Shown in pieces: positions 6,662-12,727 of a DNA stretch of 34,892 bases. Where the stretch lies: IMG/VR virus record IMGVR_UViG_3300012920_000122, positions 1 through 34,892 of that record; one strand, given 5' to 3'. The notes beneath the pieces are model-generated. The model did not search any database and was not told the origin of the DNA. It saw only the letters and a program-made list of their open reading frames with translations. The stretch is from a virus. Within the stretch, counting starts at the first letter, position 1. Each line of letters starts with the position of its first letter. Position numbers and translations under genes: made by a program.

Positions 6662-7597
6662 ATGAAACTAGAAATCGACGACATCACATTACTTGAAGTG
6701 GCCACTCGTAACGAGCTGGCCAACCTACGGAAACGCATCGAGCGGGTAACCAGTCACCCGCGATCATCGGGCCAAGCATGGGAACACCTCAAGAGGCAGG
6801 TAGAGGAGGCGGTCAAGATCACAGAGCAAAGACTCTCCGGCGCCGCCCTAATATGGCGCGAGGAGAGTGGGGCGCAGATTGATAATCGCCTCAAGAGGCG
6901 CTTCCACATCGCGACCTTGGAGCACGACGACCATCCTCTCGCCGGCGAGGCACGGGGGATGTATAAAACGCCGGTCACCGTGATCACTGAAGGGCCTTAC
7001 GGGGGTGATCACTCGACCGTCGCGGACGAGCGCCGCTATTACATCGCGTGCCATGTGGGTAACATCACCGAGCAGCACGACATCTCCAGCGATGAATCGG
7101 TGACCAGCTTGGAACGGCTCGAAGCTCACGCTGAGGGACTGCTCGAAGGCACGGTGAAAAAATATCTGGAGTTGGAGGCCGAGCAATTGCGAACCGACAA
7201 GGACAATCTGGCAGACACCTTCGGCGGGCCTCACCCGCTGGGGCCAGAGCTGGACTACGGGACGCTGTCCTCCCACCAGATCAGGACAGCGGTGGAGATT
7301 GCCAAGCTGGCCATGGACGCTGACTACTCCGCGGGCTGGCAGATCCTTGCCATCGACGACGAGGGCAAGCGCATCACTGGGGAGCCCATCGCATATCAGC
7401 GGAAGGGGAGCAACCCTCCCTCGCTCAAGTTGATCCATGATCTCATGGCCCTGCACCCCGACGCCGTGGAGCTGGTGATCGAGGGCATGGGGATGGTGTT
7501 CTCCGAGACCGGCAACGCCATCGAGAGACGCGAGCACGCCGAGCCCAACGGTGAGTGGTGGCAGGTCTCCATCAAGCGCACCCCCCACTATAGTTGA
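6662..7597 (+). CDS. unknown 311-aa protein
   Basis: A 311-aa protein from ATG 6662, which follows CAACCTGAACTAGAAACC, a cassette-type leader. A longer frame from GTG 6590 overlaps the preceding stop but crosses a strong hairpin and is less likely. The first 70 residues are a charged coiled coil; the centre (about 85-150) has beta-like segments (VTVITEGPYGG and RRYYIACHVGN); the end is mixed and closes with WWQVSIKRTPHYS. No family recognised. Its last codons contain promoter candidate B, so coding and regulatory sequence are stacked here. Confidence 0.65.
   Translation: MKLEIDDITLLEVATRNELANLRKRIERVTSHPRSSGQAWEHLKRQVEEAVKITEQRLSGAALIWREESGAQIDNRLKRRFHIATLEHDDHPLAGEARGMYKTPVTVITEGPYGGDHSTVADERRYYIACHVGNITEQHDISSDESVTSLERLEAHAEGLLEGTVKKYLELEAEQLRTDKDNLADTFGGPHPLGPELDYGTLSSHQIRTAVEIAKLAMDADYSAGWQILAIDDEGKRITGEPIAYQRKGSNPPSLKLIHDLMALHPDAVELVIEGMGMVFSETGNAIERREHAEPNGEWWQVSIKRTPHYS
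7574..7596 (+). promoter_or_regulatory. T7-type phage promoter candidate B
   Basis: AAGCGCACCCCCCACTATAG (7574-7593) ends in CACTATAG, identical to the -7 to +1 part of the T7 and SP6 promoter consensus. ACCC-x-CACTA also resembles the T3 consensus. The first 14 bases match sites at 4991 and 8625 exactly. It sits inside the last codons of the upstream gene, and the next ATG is 10 bases after the expected start G. No phage RNA polymerase gene is in the window. Confidence 0.6.
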
Positions 7598-7602
7598 ACC
7601 TT

Positions 7603-7860
7603 ATGAACACGAACATGACAAACACCAGAGCCTTCGAGGAGGCAGTGATCAGGAGCAGCAGCAAAACATTCGAGGCATTCGACTCCCTCGAAAAGTTCCT
7701 AGAAGAGAAGAGGTGGGACCTGACCCCGCGATCAAACAAGGAATTCAGAAGCCGCGAACTGGCTGTTGAATTCTGGAATACTGCGAGTGAGTCCACGCTC
7801 AATGTCTTCGATGAATGGACTCGCGTTGCTGACGCAATCAACAGCACCCCCCGAAAGTAA
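7603..7860 (+). CDS. unknown 85-aa protein, paralogue-like to the 11539 gene
   Basis: An 85-aa protein from ATG 7603 (MNTNMTNTRAFEEAV), just downstream of promoter candidate B. A TTG-start extension to 7594 would begin at the promoter start site and is unlikely. The C-terminal half (ELAVEFWNTASESTLNVFDE followed by WTRV) resembles a segment of the 117-aa protein encoded at 11539 (AALEFALTFESQSVIDQFTR followed by V), suggesting a shared small helical domain. Function unknown. Its stop codon directly abuts ribozyme copy 2. Confidence 0.6.
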   Translation: MNTNMTNTRAFEEAVIRSSSKTFEAFDSLEKFLEEKRWDLTPRSNKEFRSRELAVEFWNTASESTLNVFDEWTRVADAINSTPRK

Positions 7861-7920
7861 CAGTCGAAACGCCGCGAGGCGTCCGGTATGGAATGGCCCC
7901 CTGCCGCTGAAGTGACAGGC
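7861..7920 (+). ncRNA. type II hammerhead ribozyme, copy 2 (core variant)
   Basis: GUC (7863-7865) and GAAA (7866-7869) are followed by stem III CGCC-GCGA-GGCG (7870-7881), a GNRA tetraloop hairpin. U7882-C7883 completes the cleavage GUC. Stem I is CGG (7884-7886)/CCG (7904-7906). The core CUGAAGU (7907-7913) has U in place of the invariant final A, then GAC (7914-7916) closes stem II. All other elements match the hammerhead. The A-to-U change may weaken cleavage. It begins right after the stop codon of the preceding gene; the next ATG is 22 bases downstream. Confidence 0.7.
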
Positions 7921-7941
7921 CAACGTAGAACCAATACACAT

Positions 7942-8625
7942 ATGAAAGATACCAACAACATCCTGCCATACAACACGAGCAACCCTTTGCCGTATAACAC
8001 GAGCAACCCTCTGCCGTATAACAAAGCCAAGATCCAATCCCTCGCTCTTCAGATCAAGAGAACAGGCGAAGCCATCACTGCGACGATGGACATCAACGAG
8101 GTGACACAGCGTAGGCCACTCAAGGTGGATCGAGGCCTGCGATTGTTGCAGGCTCACCGATGGGACCTGAGAAAGGAATACAAGGAAATGGTCAAGTCCA
8201 CCCGCGCAAGACGCGAGATAGGGCCAGAGCCTGAGACTCTCCCGACCATCCAGCGCATCGAGATCACGGCGGCAGAGTTACCGGATGGTCAATTCCGCCG
8301 CCGGTTTCGCAGCGTCGATGACTTCGACCGCGAGCTGGAGATGATTGCAAAGTGGCGCGATGAGAGTGGAGAAGACCGCTATACCTACACTAAGGTATAC
8401 TTCAAGATCATCCTGACCGATGGCTCCTCCTACACTGGGGGCCGGATAGATGTCCGCAACTCCTCGCGCTTCCAAGAGAATGAGAGCGGTGAGATCTCGC
8501 TGGTGGAGCACGTTCTCCACAACCTGCGAGGGCAGATGGATGGGGCATGGGGAACGATGGATCTGGACGAGGTCTACCGGTGGGAGGAGGTGCTCCTCAG
8601 ATCGCAGCATCCGATCGCTCTCTGA
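7942..8625 (+). CDS. unknown 227-aa protein with N-terminal LPYNTSNP repeats
   Basis: A 227-aa protein from ATG 7942 (MKDTNNILPYNTSN). An upstream ATG at 7888 lies inside ribozyme copy 2 and is rejected. The N-terminus carries 2.7 tandem copies of LPYNTSNP encoded by a 24-bp repeat, a likely flexible linker. The rest is mixed: a basic helical region (about 30-95), then a beta-like domain (YTYTKVYFKIILTDGSSYTG and GGRIDVR) and a Trp-containing helical end. No family recognised. Ribozyme 2 lies before it and promoter candidate C begins at its stop codon. Confidence 0.65.
   Translation: MKDTNNILPYNTSNPLPYNTSNPLPYNKAKIQSLALQIKRTGEAITATMDINEVTQRRPLKVDRGLRLLQAHRWDLRKEYKEMVKSTRARREIGPEPETLPTIQRIEITAAELPDGQFRRRFRSVDDFDRELEMIAKWRDESGEDRYTYTKVYFKIILTDGSSYTGGRIDVRNSSRFQENESGEISLVEHVLHNLRGQMDGAWGTMDLDEVYRWEEVLLRSQHPIAL
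7963..8028 (+). repeat. 24-bp in-frame tandem repeat
   Basis: Two full units (7963-7986, 7987-8010) and one partial unit (8011-8028) with a few substitutions, each encoding LPYNTSNP. The length is a multiple of three, so unit gain or loss keeps the reading frame. It probably arose by slippage. Confidence 0.8.
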
Positions 8626-8647
8626 AGCGCACCCCCCATTATAGGTG
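8625..8647 (+). promoter_or_regulatory. T7-type phage promoter candidate C, feeding ribozyme 3
   Basis: AAGCGCACCCCCCATTATAG (8625-8644) followed by GTG. It matches site A over 15 bases and site B over 14 bases, and ends in ATTATAGG, close to the T7-type CACTATAGG. Initiation at G8644 or G8645 would give an RNA whose first bases (GGUGACAGUCGAAAC) run straight into ribozyme 3. It overlaps only the last base of the upstream gene, so coding constraint does not explain its conservation. Confidence 0.6.
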
Positions 8648-8649
8648 AC

Positions 8650-8710
8650 AGTCGAAACGCCCTTCGGGGCGTCCGGTGAGGAATGAGTCCCCGCCGCTGA
8701 TGAGACAGCT
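8650..8710 (+). ncRNA. type II hammerhead ribozyme, copy 3 (canonical core)
   Basis: GUC (8651-8653), GAAA (8654-8657), stem III CGCCC-UUCG-GGGCG (8658-8671) with the very stable cUUCGg tetraloop, cleavage-site U8672-C8673, stem I CGG (8674-8676)/CCG (8694-8696) with an inner GGA/UCC helix, canonical core CUGAUGA (8697-8703), and GAC (8704-8706) pairing with the first GUC. All invariant hammerhead positions are present. Cleavage is expected after C8673. Stem II is only three certain pairs, so activity may need loop contacts. The next ATG is at 8738. Confidence 0.85.
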
Positions 8711-8737
8711 CTCTCAATTGTTCATTGATACACTACC

Positions 8738-9502
8738 ATGTCTATCACACTACACCCGCACCGCGGGAAGAATAGATGGTGTGGCCCCGGTGCCATTGCC
8801 ATCCTGACAGGCGTCACAACTGATGACGCATCGCGCATGATCCGAGCCTTCACCGGCAAAAGAAATTGCATGGGCACCCCTACTCATGTCGTCCGCAAGG
8901 TCCTGTATGAGTGCGGGATCACATCCCACTTGTCCGACGAATACTGGTCGGGCAAGAGGCCGACCCTCAATCAGTGGGTCGCCGATGGTCTCAGTCGAGG
9001 GGGCACCTACCTCGTCATCGCAGGCAACCACTTCCAGATCCTGACAGACGGTCTGTTCGTGGACAATCAGGTGAAGGAGGTGACCGCCTTCGAGGACCTG
9101 AAGAAAGGCAAGCGCCGTAGGGTCTCGCACGCCTACCGACTTCACTCCCCGAACGGGGTGAAGATGCCCACCCACATCAACGGTGTCCTCGTTGATGCTG
9201 AGATGCTGGAGGAGCAGCGGAGGAAAATCCGCAGGCAACTTGATCCGACCCGCCGGAAAGCGCGTGCCCTCGCCAAGAAGTTGGATGTCACCATAGACAC
9301 TGAGGACTGGCGCGATTATGAACAGCTCTGGGTCTACGTGAGCGAAGAGTTCGAGTTGCAGTATGGCGACCCGTGGGAGGAAGGAGACGGTCACTGCCGG
9401 CATAATTGGTATGAGGTTCTCCAGATGCTGGAGGATGAACAGCGGCGGCGGGAACACCGTAGAGAGCTGGGGGTCATGGATCCTAGGTGGTTGGGCGAAT
9501 AG
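8738..9502 (+). CDS. C39-like papain-fold cysteine peptidase domain protein
   Basis: A 254-aa protein. The N-terminal 115 residues show a papain-like C39-type pattern: NRWCGPGAIAILTG, with candidate nucleophile Cys15 at a helix start preceded by a polar residue; GGTYLVIAGNHFQIL with His98; and Asp109 or Asn110 in LFVDNQ as the third residue. The remainder (about 130-254) is basic, then acidic and helical, with an HCRHNW segment, and is unrecognised. It could process phage or host proteins or act as an inactive fold. It is preceded by promoter C and ribozyme 3. Its TAG stop overlaps the first base of ribozyme 4 stem II. Confidence 0.6.
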   Translation: MSITLHPHRGKNRWCGPGAIAILTGVTTDDASRMIRAFTGKRNCMGTPTHVVRKVLYECGITSHLSDEYWSGKRPTLNQWVADGLSRGGTYLVIAGNHFQILTDGLFVDNQVKEVTAFEDLKKGKRRRVSHAYRLHSPNGVKMPTHINGVLVDAEMLEEQRRKIRRQLDPTRRKARALAKKLDVTIDTEDWRDYEQLWVYVSEEFELQYGDPWEEGDGHCRHNWYEVLQMLEDEQRRREHRRELGVMDPRWLGE

Positions 9503-9566
9503 TCGAAACGGGGGTGCGCCCCCGTCTGGCAGGGACTGGCCTCCCGCCACTGAAGAGACAGGCCTA
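9501..9566 (+). ncRNA. type II hammerhead ribozyme, copy 4 (canonical core)
   Basis: GUC (9502-9504), GAAA (9505-9508), stem III CGGGGG-UGCG-CCCCCG (9509-9524), cleavage-site U9525-C9526, stem I UGG (9527-9529)/CCA (9547-9549), core CUGAAGA (9550-9556), GAC (9557-9559). Compared with the other copies, stem III is rewritten yet fully paired, and the first stem I pair changes from C-G to U-A on both sides, which is direct covariation. GGC/GCC may extend stem II across an internal loop. It overlaps the stop codon of the peptidase gene by one base. Confidence 0.88.
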
Positions 9567-9577
9567 GAAAAAGTTTG

Positions 9578-9610
9578 ACCCAGGTCCTGCTGCATCAGTA
9601 GGATCTGGGT
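9578..9610 (+). promoter_or_regulatory. long leader hairpin before the zinc/OB-like gene
   Basis: ACCCAGGTCCT (9578-9588) pairs with AGGATCTGGGT (9600-9610) with one G-U, and an inner CTG-CAT-CAG can extend it. It lies between ribozyme 4 and ATG 9628. No T-run follows. The downstream product looks like a nucleic-acid-binding protein, so a translational operator bound by it is possible (inference). Confidence 0.5.
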
Positions 9611-9627
9611 TGCAACCCGTAGTTACC

Positions 9628-10476
9628 ATGAAAGATACACATCTACCTACAGTTACACCCGCGGAGGCAAAGACCTTCACCGGCGAGGATCTCATTGTCG
9701 TCGCCGACATCTACGTCGAGCCCGGTTACGATGCCGAGGAAGGCCCGTCCATCGAGCTGGACATCCTGCACCCCGACCTTCGGGACAATGCCGTCTGGCC
9801 TGAGGACATCGGGCACGGGAGCGGGCAGCGTCTCCGTTGTCAGGTGTGCGGACAGCACCTGCTCTACGCGAGCGAGGCTGTTCACAAGCCCAGCAACCGT
9901 GGCCTGTTCATTGGCCGCGAGTGTGCTCACCACATCCACGGCTTGCGTGGTCTCACCACGCTCGACATGAAGCGCCTCAAGAGGCGCCTGCACACACGCC
10001 AACGATTCCACAAGCTGGCGGAAGACCGCCCTCGTTTGGCACCCGTGATTGAGTGGGCGCGGGGCAGCGAGGCCCACTACATCGCGAGGGACATCGTCTC
10101 TCGATTCGGCGAGGGTCGCAAGCTCTCGTTCAAGCAGTGGCGCCTGCTCGTCAAGCTCCACCGTGGCAGCCTTGAGCGTGCCAAGCGTGAGGCCCAGTGG
10201 GCTGAAGAGAAGGCCGGCGCCCCCGCCCTCGTCGAGGGACGGCAGGAGATCGAGGGGGTCATCCTCAAGATCGACGAACGCGAGACCGATTGGGGGTGGG
10301 TGCATAAGATCACCCTCAAGATGGACAACGCCAACGTGGTGTGGGGGTCCCTGCCTAGCGCACTCAGCAACTGTGACAAGGGCGACCGTGTTGCGTTCAC
10401 CGCGACAGTGCAGCTCTCCGATAAGGACGAGCACTTCGGATTCTTCAAGCGCCCTTCCAAGGCGCGTGTTGCCTGA
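9628..10476 (+). CDS. zinc-motif and OB-like nucleic-acid-binding protein
   Basis: A 282-aa protein from ATG 9628 (MKDTHLPTV), preceded by GTAGTTACC. A Cys/His cluster, CQVCGQ (Cys71, Cys74), His86, and ECAHH (Cys99, His101), resembles a zinc ribbon or treble clef. A basic helical middle (about 112-195) follows. The C-terminal 75 residues (EIEGVILKIDERETDWGWVH, ITLKMDNANVVWGSLP, DRVAFTATVQLS, FGFFKRPS) have the strand pattern of an OB-like barrel, a pattern found in uncharacterised phage and plasmid proteins. Likely binds DNA or RNA. It ends a ribozyme-punctuated stretch; no ribozyme is found after it. Confidence 0.65.
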   Translation: MKDTHLPTVTPAEAKTFTGEDLIVVADIYVEPGYDAEEGPSIELDILHPDLRDNAVWPEDIGHGSGQRLRCQVCGQHLLYASEAVHKPSNRGLFIGRECAHHIHGLRGLTTLDMKRLKRRLHTRQRFHKLAEDRPRLAPVIEWARGSEAHYIARDIVSRFGEGRKLSFKQWRLLVKLHRGSLERAKREAQWAEEKAGAPALVEGRQEIEGVILKIDERETDWGWVHKITLKMDNANVVWGSLPSALSNCDKGDRVAFTATVQLSDKDEHFGFFKRPSKARVA

Positions 10477-10495
10477 ACCCCCAGCCAATACTTGA

Positions 10496-11209
10496 ATGAT
10501 GAAAAAGGAACTACCAATGATCCGTTCTTATCACCCCGACGATAAGGTATTCGAAGAAGATTCAAAGAAGCACATCTCTCTTGAGTCTTCCCGAATCCTA
10601 CCGCCAGAGCGAGAGATACTCCTACCGTTGTGGCATCCACGGATGCTCCATCAGTTAGAACAGCACCAAGAAATGGAGATGAAATTATGCAAAGGTTTCT
10701 CCCCTGATGGTCGCAACTATAAAGGGGAGATCCAATACGAGAAGGGTCGGGCTGGAGGTTTGACCAGCCGTAACAAGCATGAAGTATACTTCACCCATGG
10801 CTGGCACTGGAACAGGCTTGAAACAATCAAGGGTAAGCCGTGGTCTTATCTACATGGGGAACTCGAATGCTTCACAATAGATGATCGGTGGCACCATATC
10901 AGCGGGACACTCGATATGAGGCAAGGGAACCATGAGGTTCTGGTCGAAGATCCTACTGGCAAGATACACGAGTGCGTTATGATTGTCTTCTTTGGCTGGT
11001 CCCACCCGAAATATTACTCTTACACCGTCCTAAAAAAGGAAGTGGAAGAGACTGAGAGGCATCTAGGCTTGCGAATGGTAGAGGTTGAAGTCTACGACGA
11101 AGAGAAGACAGATGGAGAGAACAAAAAAATCTCTGATCCAGATCTTCGTTTCCCGCTCTCATCTGAGACGATTGAGTTGAGGGCTACTACTACTAAAAAC
11201 TTCCTTTAA
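10496..11209 (+). CDS. unknown 237-aa protein
   Basis: A 237-aa protein from ATG 10496. A second start at 10517 (MIRSYHPDD), preceded by GAACTACCA, resembles the leaders used elsewhere and may be the real one. The sequence is His/Trp/Tyr-rich in the middle (HEVYFTHGWHWNRLE; DDRWHHISGTLDMRQGNHEV) and charged at both ends. Scattered His and Asp residues hint at metal binding, but no motif is diagnostic. No family recognised. It is less GC-rich than the genes before it, so it may have a separate history. Confidence 0.6.
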   Translation: MMKKELPMIRSYHPDDKVFEEDSKKHISLESSRILPPEREILLPLWHPRMLHQLEQHQEMEMKLCKGFSPDGRNYKGEIQYEKGRAGGLTSRNKHEVYFTHGWHWNRLETIKGKPWSYLHGELECFTIDDRWHHISGTLDMRQGNHEVLVEDPTGKIHECVMIVFFGWSHPKYYSYTVLKKEVEETERHLGLRMVEVEVYDEEKTDGENKKISDPDLRFPLSSETIELRATTTKNFL

Positions 11210-11232
11210 CCCTGAGCCCTGAACCCTGAACC
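11210..11232 (+). repeat. CCCTGAR heptamer repeat leader
   Basis: Three successive CCCTGAG/CCCTGAA units precede ATTCAACCAATG of the next gene. Related CCTGAACCCTGAA strings occur at 11892-11905 before another start and near 4929-4958. They probably mark a shared leader type, not a mobile repeat. Confidence 0.5.
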
Positions 11233-11241
11233 ATTCAACCA

Positions 11242-11535
11242 ATGAGTAAACCAACAACACCAATGAGTGAACCAACACCAACAACAACATACAAAGCGGA
11301 GTTTGAATTCAACTCCGCCCACAATCGATTCCCCCTGACGCCAGAGGCTGATATCAAAACCATGCTGAATGATATCGGGGAATCCCTTGAATACGTCCAG
11401 ACCATCAACATCATAAAAGATGTCACCGTCGTAGAGATGGAGATCGTCCCAAAGGAGGAGATCGAGAGTCTTCGCCGCCTGCGTGCAGAGGTGGGTGACC
11501 TGTGCGAGGAGCCTGCCGAAGCCACTGAATCCTGA
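11242..11535 (+). CDS. unknown 97-aa protein
   Basis: A 97-aa acidic protein with a Pro/Thr-rich N-terminus (MSKPTTPMSEPTPTTTYKAE), then a beta-alpha-like body (AEFEFNSAHNRFPLTPEADI, MLNDIGESLEYVQTINI, VTVVEMEIVPKEEIESL) and an acidic tail. The ATG follows CCATTCAACCA, with no Shine-Dalgarno. The alternation of strand and helix suggests a small ferredoxin-like fold, but no family is recognised. The next gene begins three bases after its stop. Confidence 0.55.
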   Translation: MSKPTTPMSEPTPTTTYKAEFEFNSAHNRFPLTPEADIKTMLNDIGESLEYVQTINIIKDVTVVEMEIVPKEEIESLRRLRAEVGDLCEEPAEATES

Positions 11536-11538
11536 ACG

Positions 11539-11892
11539 ATGAACAACTTACTCAACTACAGGAGGCAGGCCAATCAGCCCGACTGGTTCGGCAAGGACGA
11601 GGATCATTTCTACCACGCCGTGACCAGCGGGACATCCCCGTCGAACGAGTGGTATGAATTCGAGAACTACAGAGCGGCGCTAGAATTCGCGCTCACGTTT
11701 GAATCGCAAAGTGTCATCGATCAGTTCACTCGCGTCACAGTGGGGGAGAAAGAGCGATGGTATCACAACGATGATGTGGGGATCGGCAGCAATCCATACG
11801 CCTCATCCGATGAGGAAGAAGGCTACGCCGTGCAGCAAGGATCGAAGCCAGCATCCTTCGCGGACCTCGCGCAAGCGGAGTCTCGTTTCTAA
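11539..11892 (+). CDS. unknown 117-aa protein, paralogue-like to the 7603 gene
   Basis: A 117-aa protein. Residues from about 30 to 65 (GTSPSNEWYEFENY then AALEFALTFESQSVIDQFTR) resemble the C-terminal half of the 85-aa protein at 7603, pointing to duplication of a small domain within the cassette. The C-terminus is acidic and low in structure (SSDEEEGYAVQQGS). Function unknown. The gene starts three bases after the previous stop and is followed by a CCTGAACCCTGAAACAGGAA leader for the next gene. Confidence 0.55.
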   Translation: MNNLLNYRRQANQPDWFGKDEDHFYHAVTSGTSPSNEWYEFENYRAALEFALTFESQSVIDQFTRVTVGEKERWYHNDDVGIGSNPYASSDEEEGYAVQQGSKPASFADLAQAESRF

Positions 11893-11914
11893 CCTGAACC
11901 CTGAAACAGGAACC

Positions 11915-12085
11915 ATGGAACAGGTAACACCATACAACATCCGCACCAAGGCTGACCTCGACGCTGCCTTGGCTGACGGTCCACGCGCTACGTCGTGGAA
12001 TCCAAGCGACGAGGAGATACAAGCAATGTTCGACGAGCTACACTCCGAGGGCAACATCCCATACACATACGAAAATGAAGCATGA
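11915..12085 (+). CDS. unknown 56-aa acidic protein
   Basis: A 56-aa protein starting MEQVTPYNIRTKADLDAALA and ending NIPYTYENEA. ATG 11915 directly follows CCCTGAAACAGGAACC, the cassette leader type, which is the main reason to accept this short gene. A longer open frame upstream overlaps the previous gene and is not credible. Acidic, probably helical. Its last 11 bases overlap the next gene. Small acidic phage proteins are often host-enzyme inhibitors, but nothing here proves that. Confidence 0.5.
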   Translation: MEQVTPYNIRTKADLDAALADGPRATSWNPSDEEIQAMFDELHSEGNIPYTYENEA

Positions 12086-12272
12086 CTACATCCTATCTGG
12101 GTGGAACGGCCTCGACATCCTCATCCTGTTCGCAGTGGTGGGGGTGCTGGGCCTTCTACTAATCGCCGCCGTCAAGGTGGCACGCAACAACTCCCGCCGC
12201 CGCAAGATGTGGAGGGACTATGAAAAAGATTGCGTCCGAGATCTCAAGACAGGGAGGAGGCTCAGGTTATGA
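12075..12272 (+). CDS. small single-pass membrane protein
   Basis: A 65-aa protein with one clear transmembrane segment (LDILILFAVVGVLGLLLIAA, about residues 13-32), followed at once by a basic cytoplasmic tail (RNNSRRRKMWRDYEKD). The short outside N-terminus and positive inside tail fit an N-out orientation. Size and layout are compatible with a holin, spanin component or membrane anchor, but no lysis enzyme is next to it, so the role is open. It starts inside the end of the preceding gene, and its TGA overlaps the next ATG. Confidence 0.6.
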   Translation: MKHDYILSGWNGLDILILFAVVGVLGLLLIAAVKVARNNSRRRKMWRDYEKDCVRDLKTGRRLRL

Positions 12273-12727
12273 CCGAGGCTCAAGCATACGAGGCGGGCCT
12301 GCGAGGCAAGCCATCCCACCACATAGCCGCTGCGAGGTGGAGTCAGGATCGTAAGATCCGGCTCGCCTTTTCAAGAGGGCTTGAAGATGGCTGGGTATAT
12401 GATACGAAAGATCCCAGCATGACTGCTGAGAAGTTGATCAAAAACGAATGGCCCGACATCGAGGAAGGCCACGCCGTCCTGTTCGCAGACGGTAAGCACG
12501 AGTATGAAGGCACCCTTTACTTCGCCGAGTCGAAGGAGATGGAGGACACTAACTTCGTCTACATCGACGCGCCCGAAGTGGGGAGGGACATACCGGTAAA
12601 GCCAGAGAATGTTCTGGAGGTTATCGGAGATCACAATTACTTCGAGGACAAAGGCCTTGCGGAAGCGAGGGCCGAAGAACTAATGAGGCGGGACAGCCTT
12701 GAACTTTACAAGTCTCGACCGTTTTAA
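12269..12727 (+). CDS. unknown 152-aa protein
   Basis: A 152-aa protein from ATG 12269, in an ATGA overlap with the upstream stop. It is one of few genes here with a purine-rich GGGAGGAGG segment upstream. The first 45 residues (AYEAGLRGKPSHHIAAARWS then FSRGLEDGW) have the Gly/Trp spacing of ribosome modulation factor-like or related short helical proteins, a weak resemblance only. The rest is a mixed acidic domain (HAVLFADGKHEYEGTLYFAE). It is the last gene before the strong terminator at 12830. Confidence 0.55.
   Translation: MTEAQAYEAGLRGKPSHHIAAARWSQDRKIRLAFSRGLEDGWVYDTKDPSMTAEKLIKNEWPDIEEGHAVLFADGKHEYEGTLYFAESKEMEDTNFVYIDAPEVGRDIPVKPENVLEVIGDHNYFEDKGLAEARAEELMRRDSLELYKSRPF

Noticed and set aside
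7888-7941. N-terminal extension of the 7942 gene
   Set aside because: The extra ATG and codons fall inside ribozyme 2; the ATG at 7942 follows a normal cassette leader.
8750-9595. Long 281-codon minus-strand open frame opposite the peptidase gene
   Set aside because: It runs across ribozyme 4, its product is unlike a folded protein, and long antisense frames are expected in GC-rich genes. The same applies to 9643-10488 and 6848-7588.
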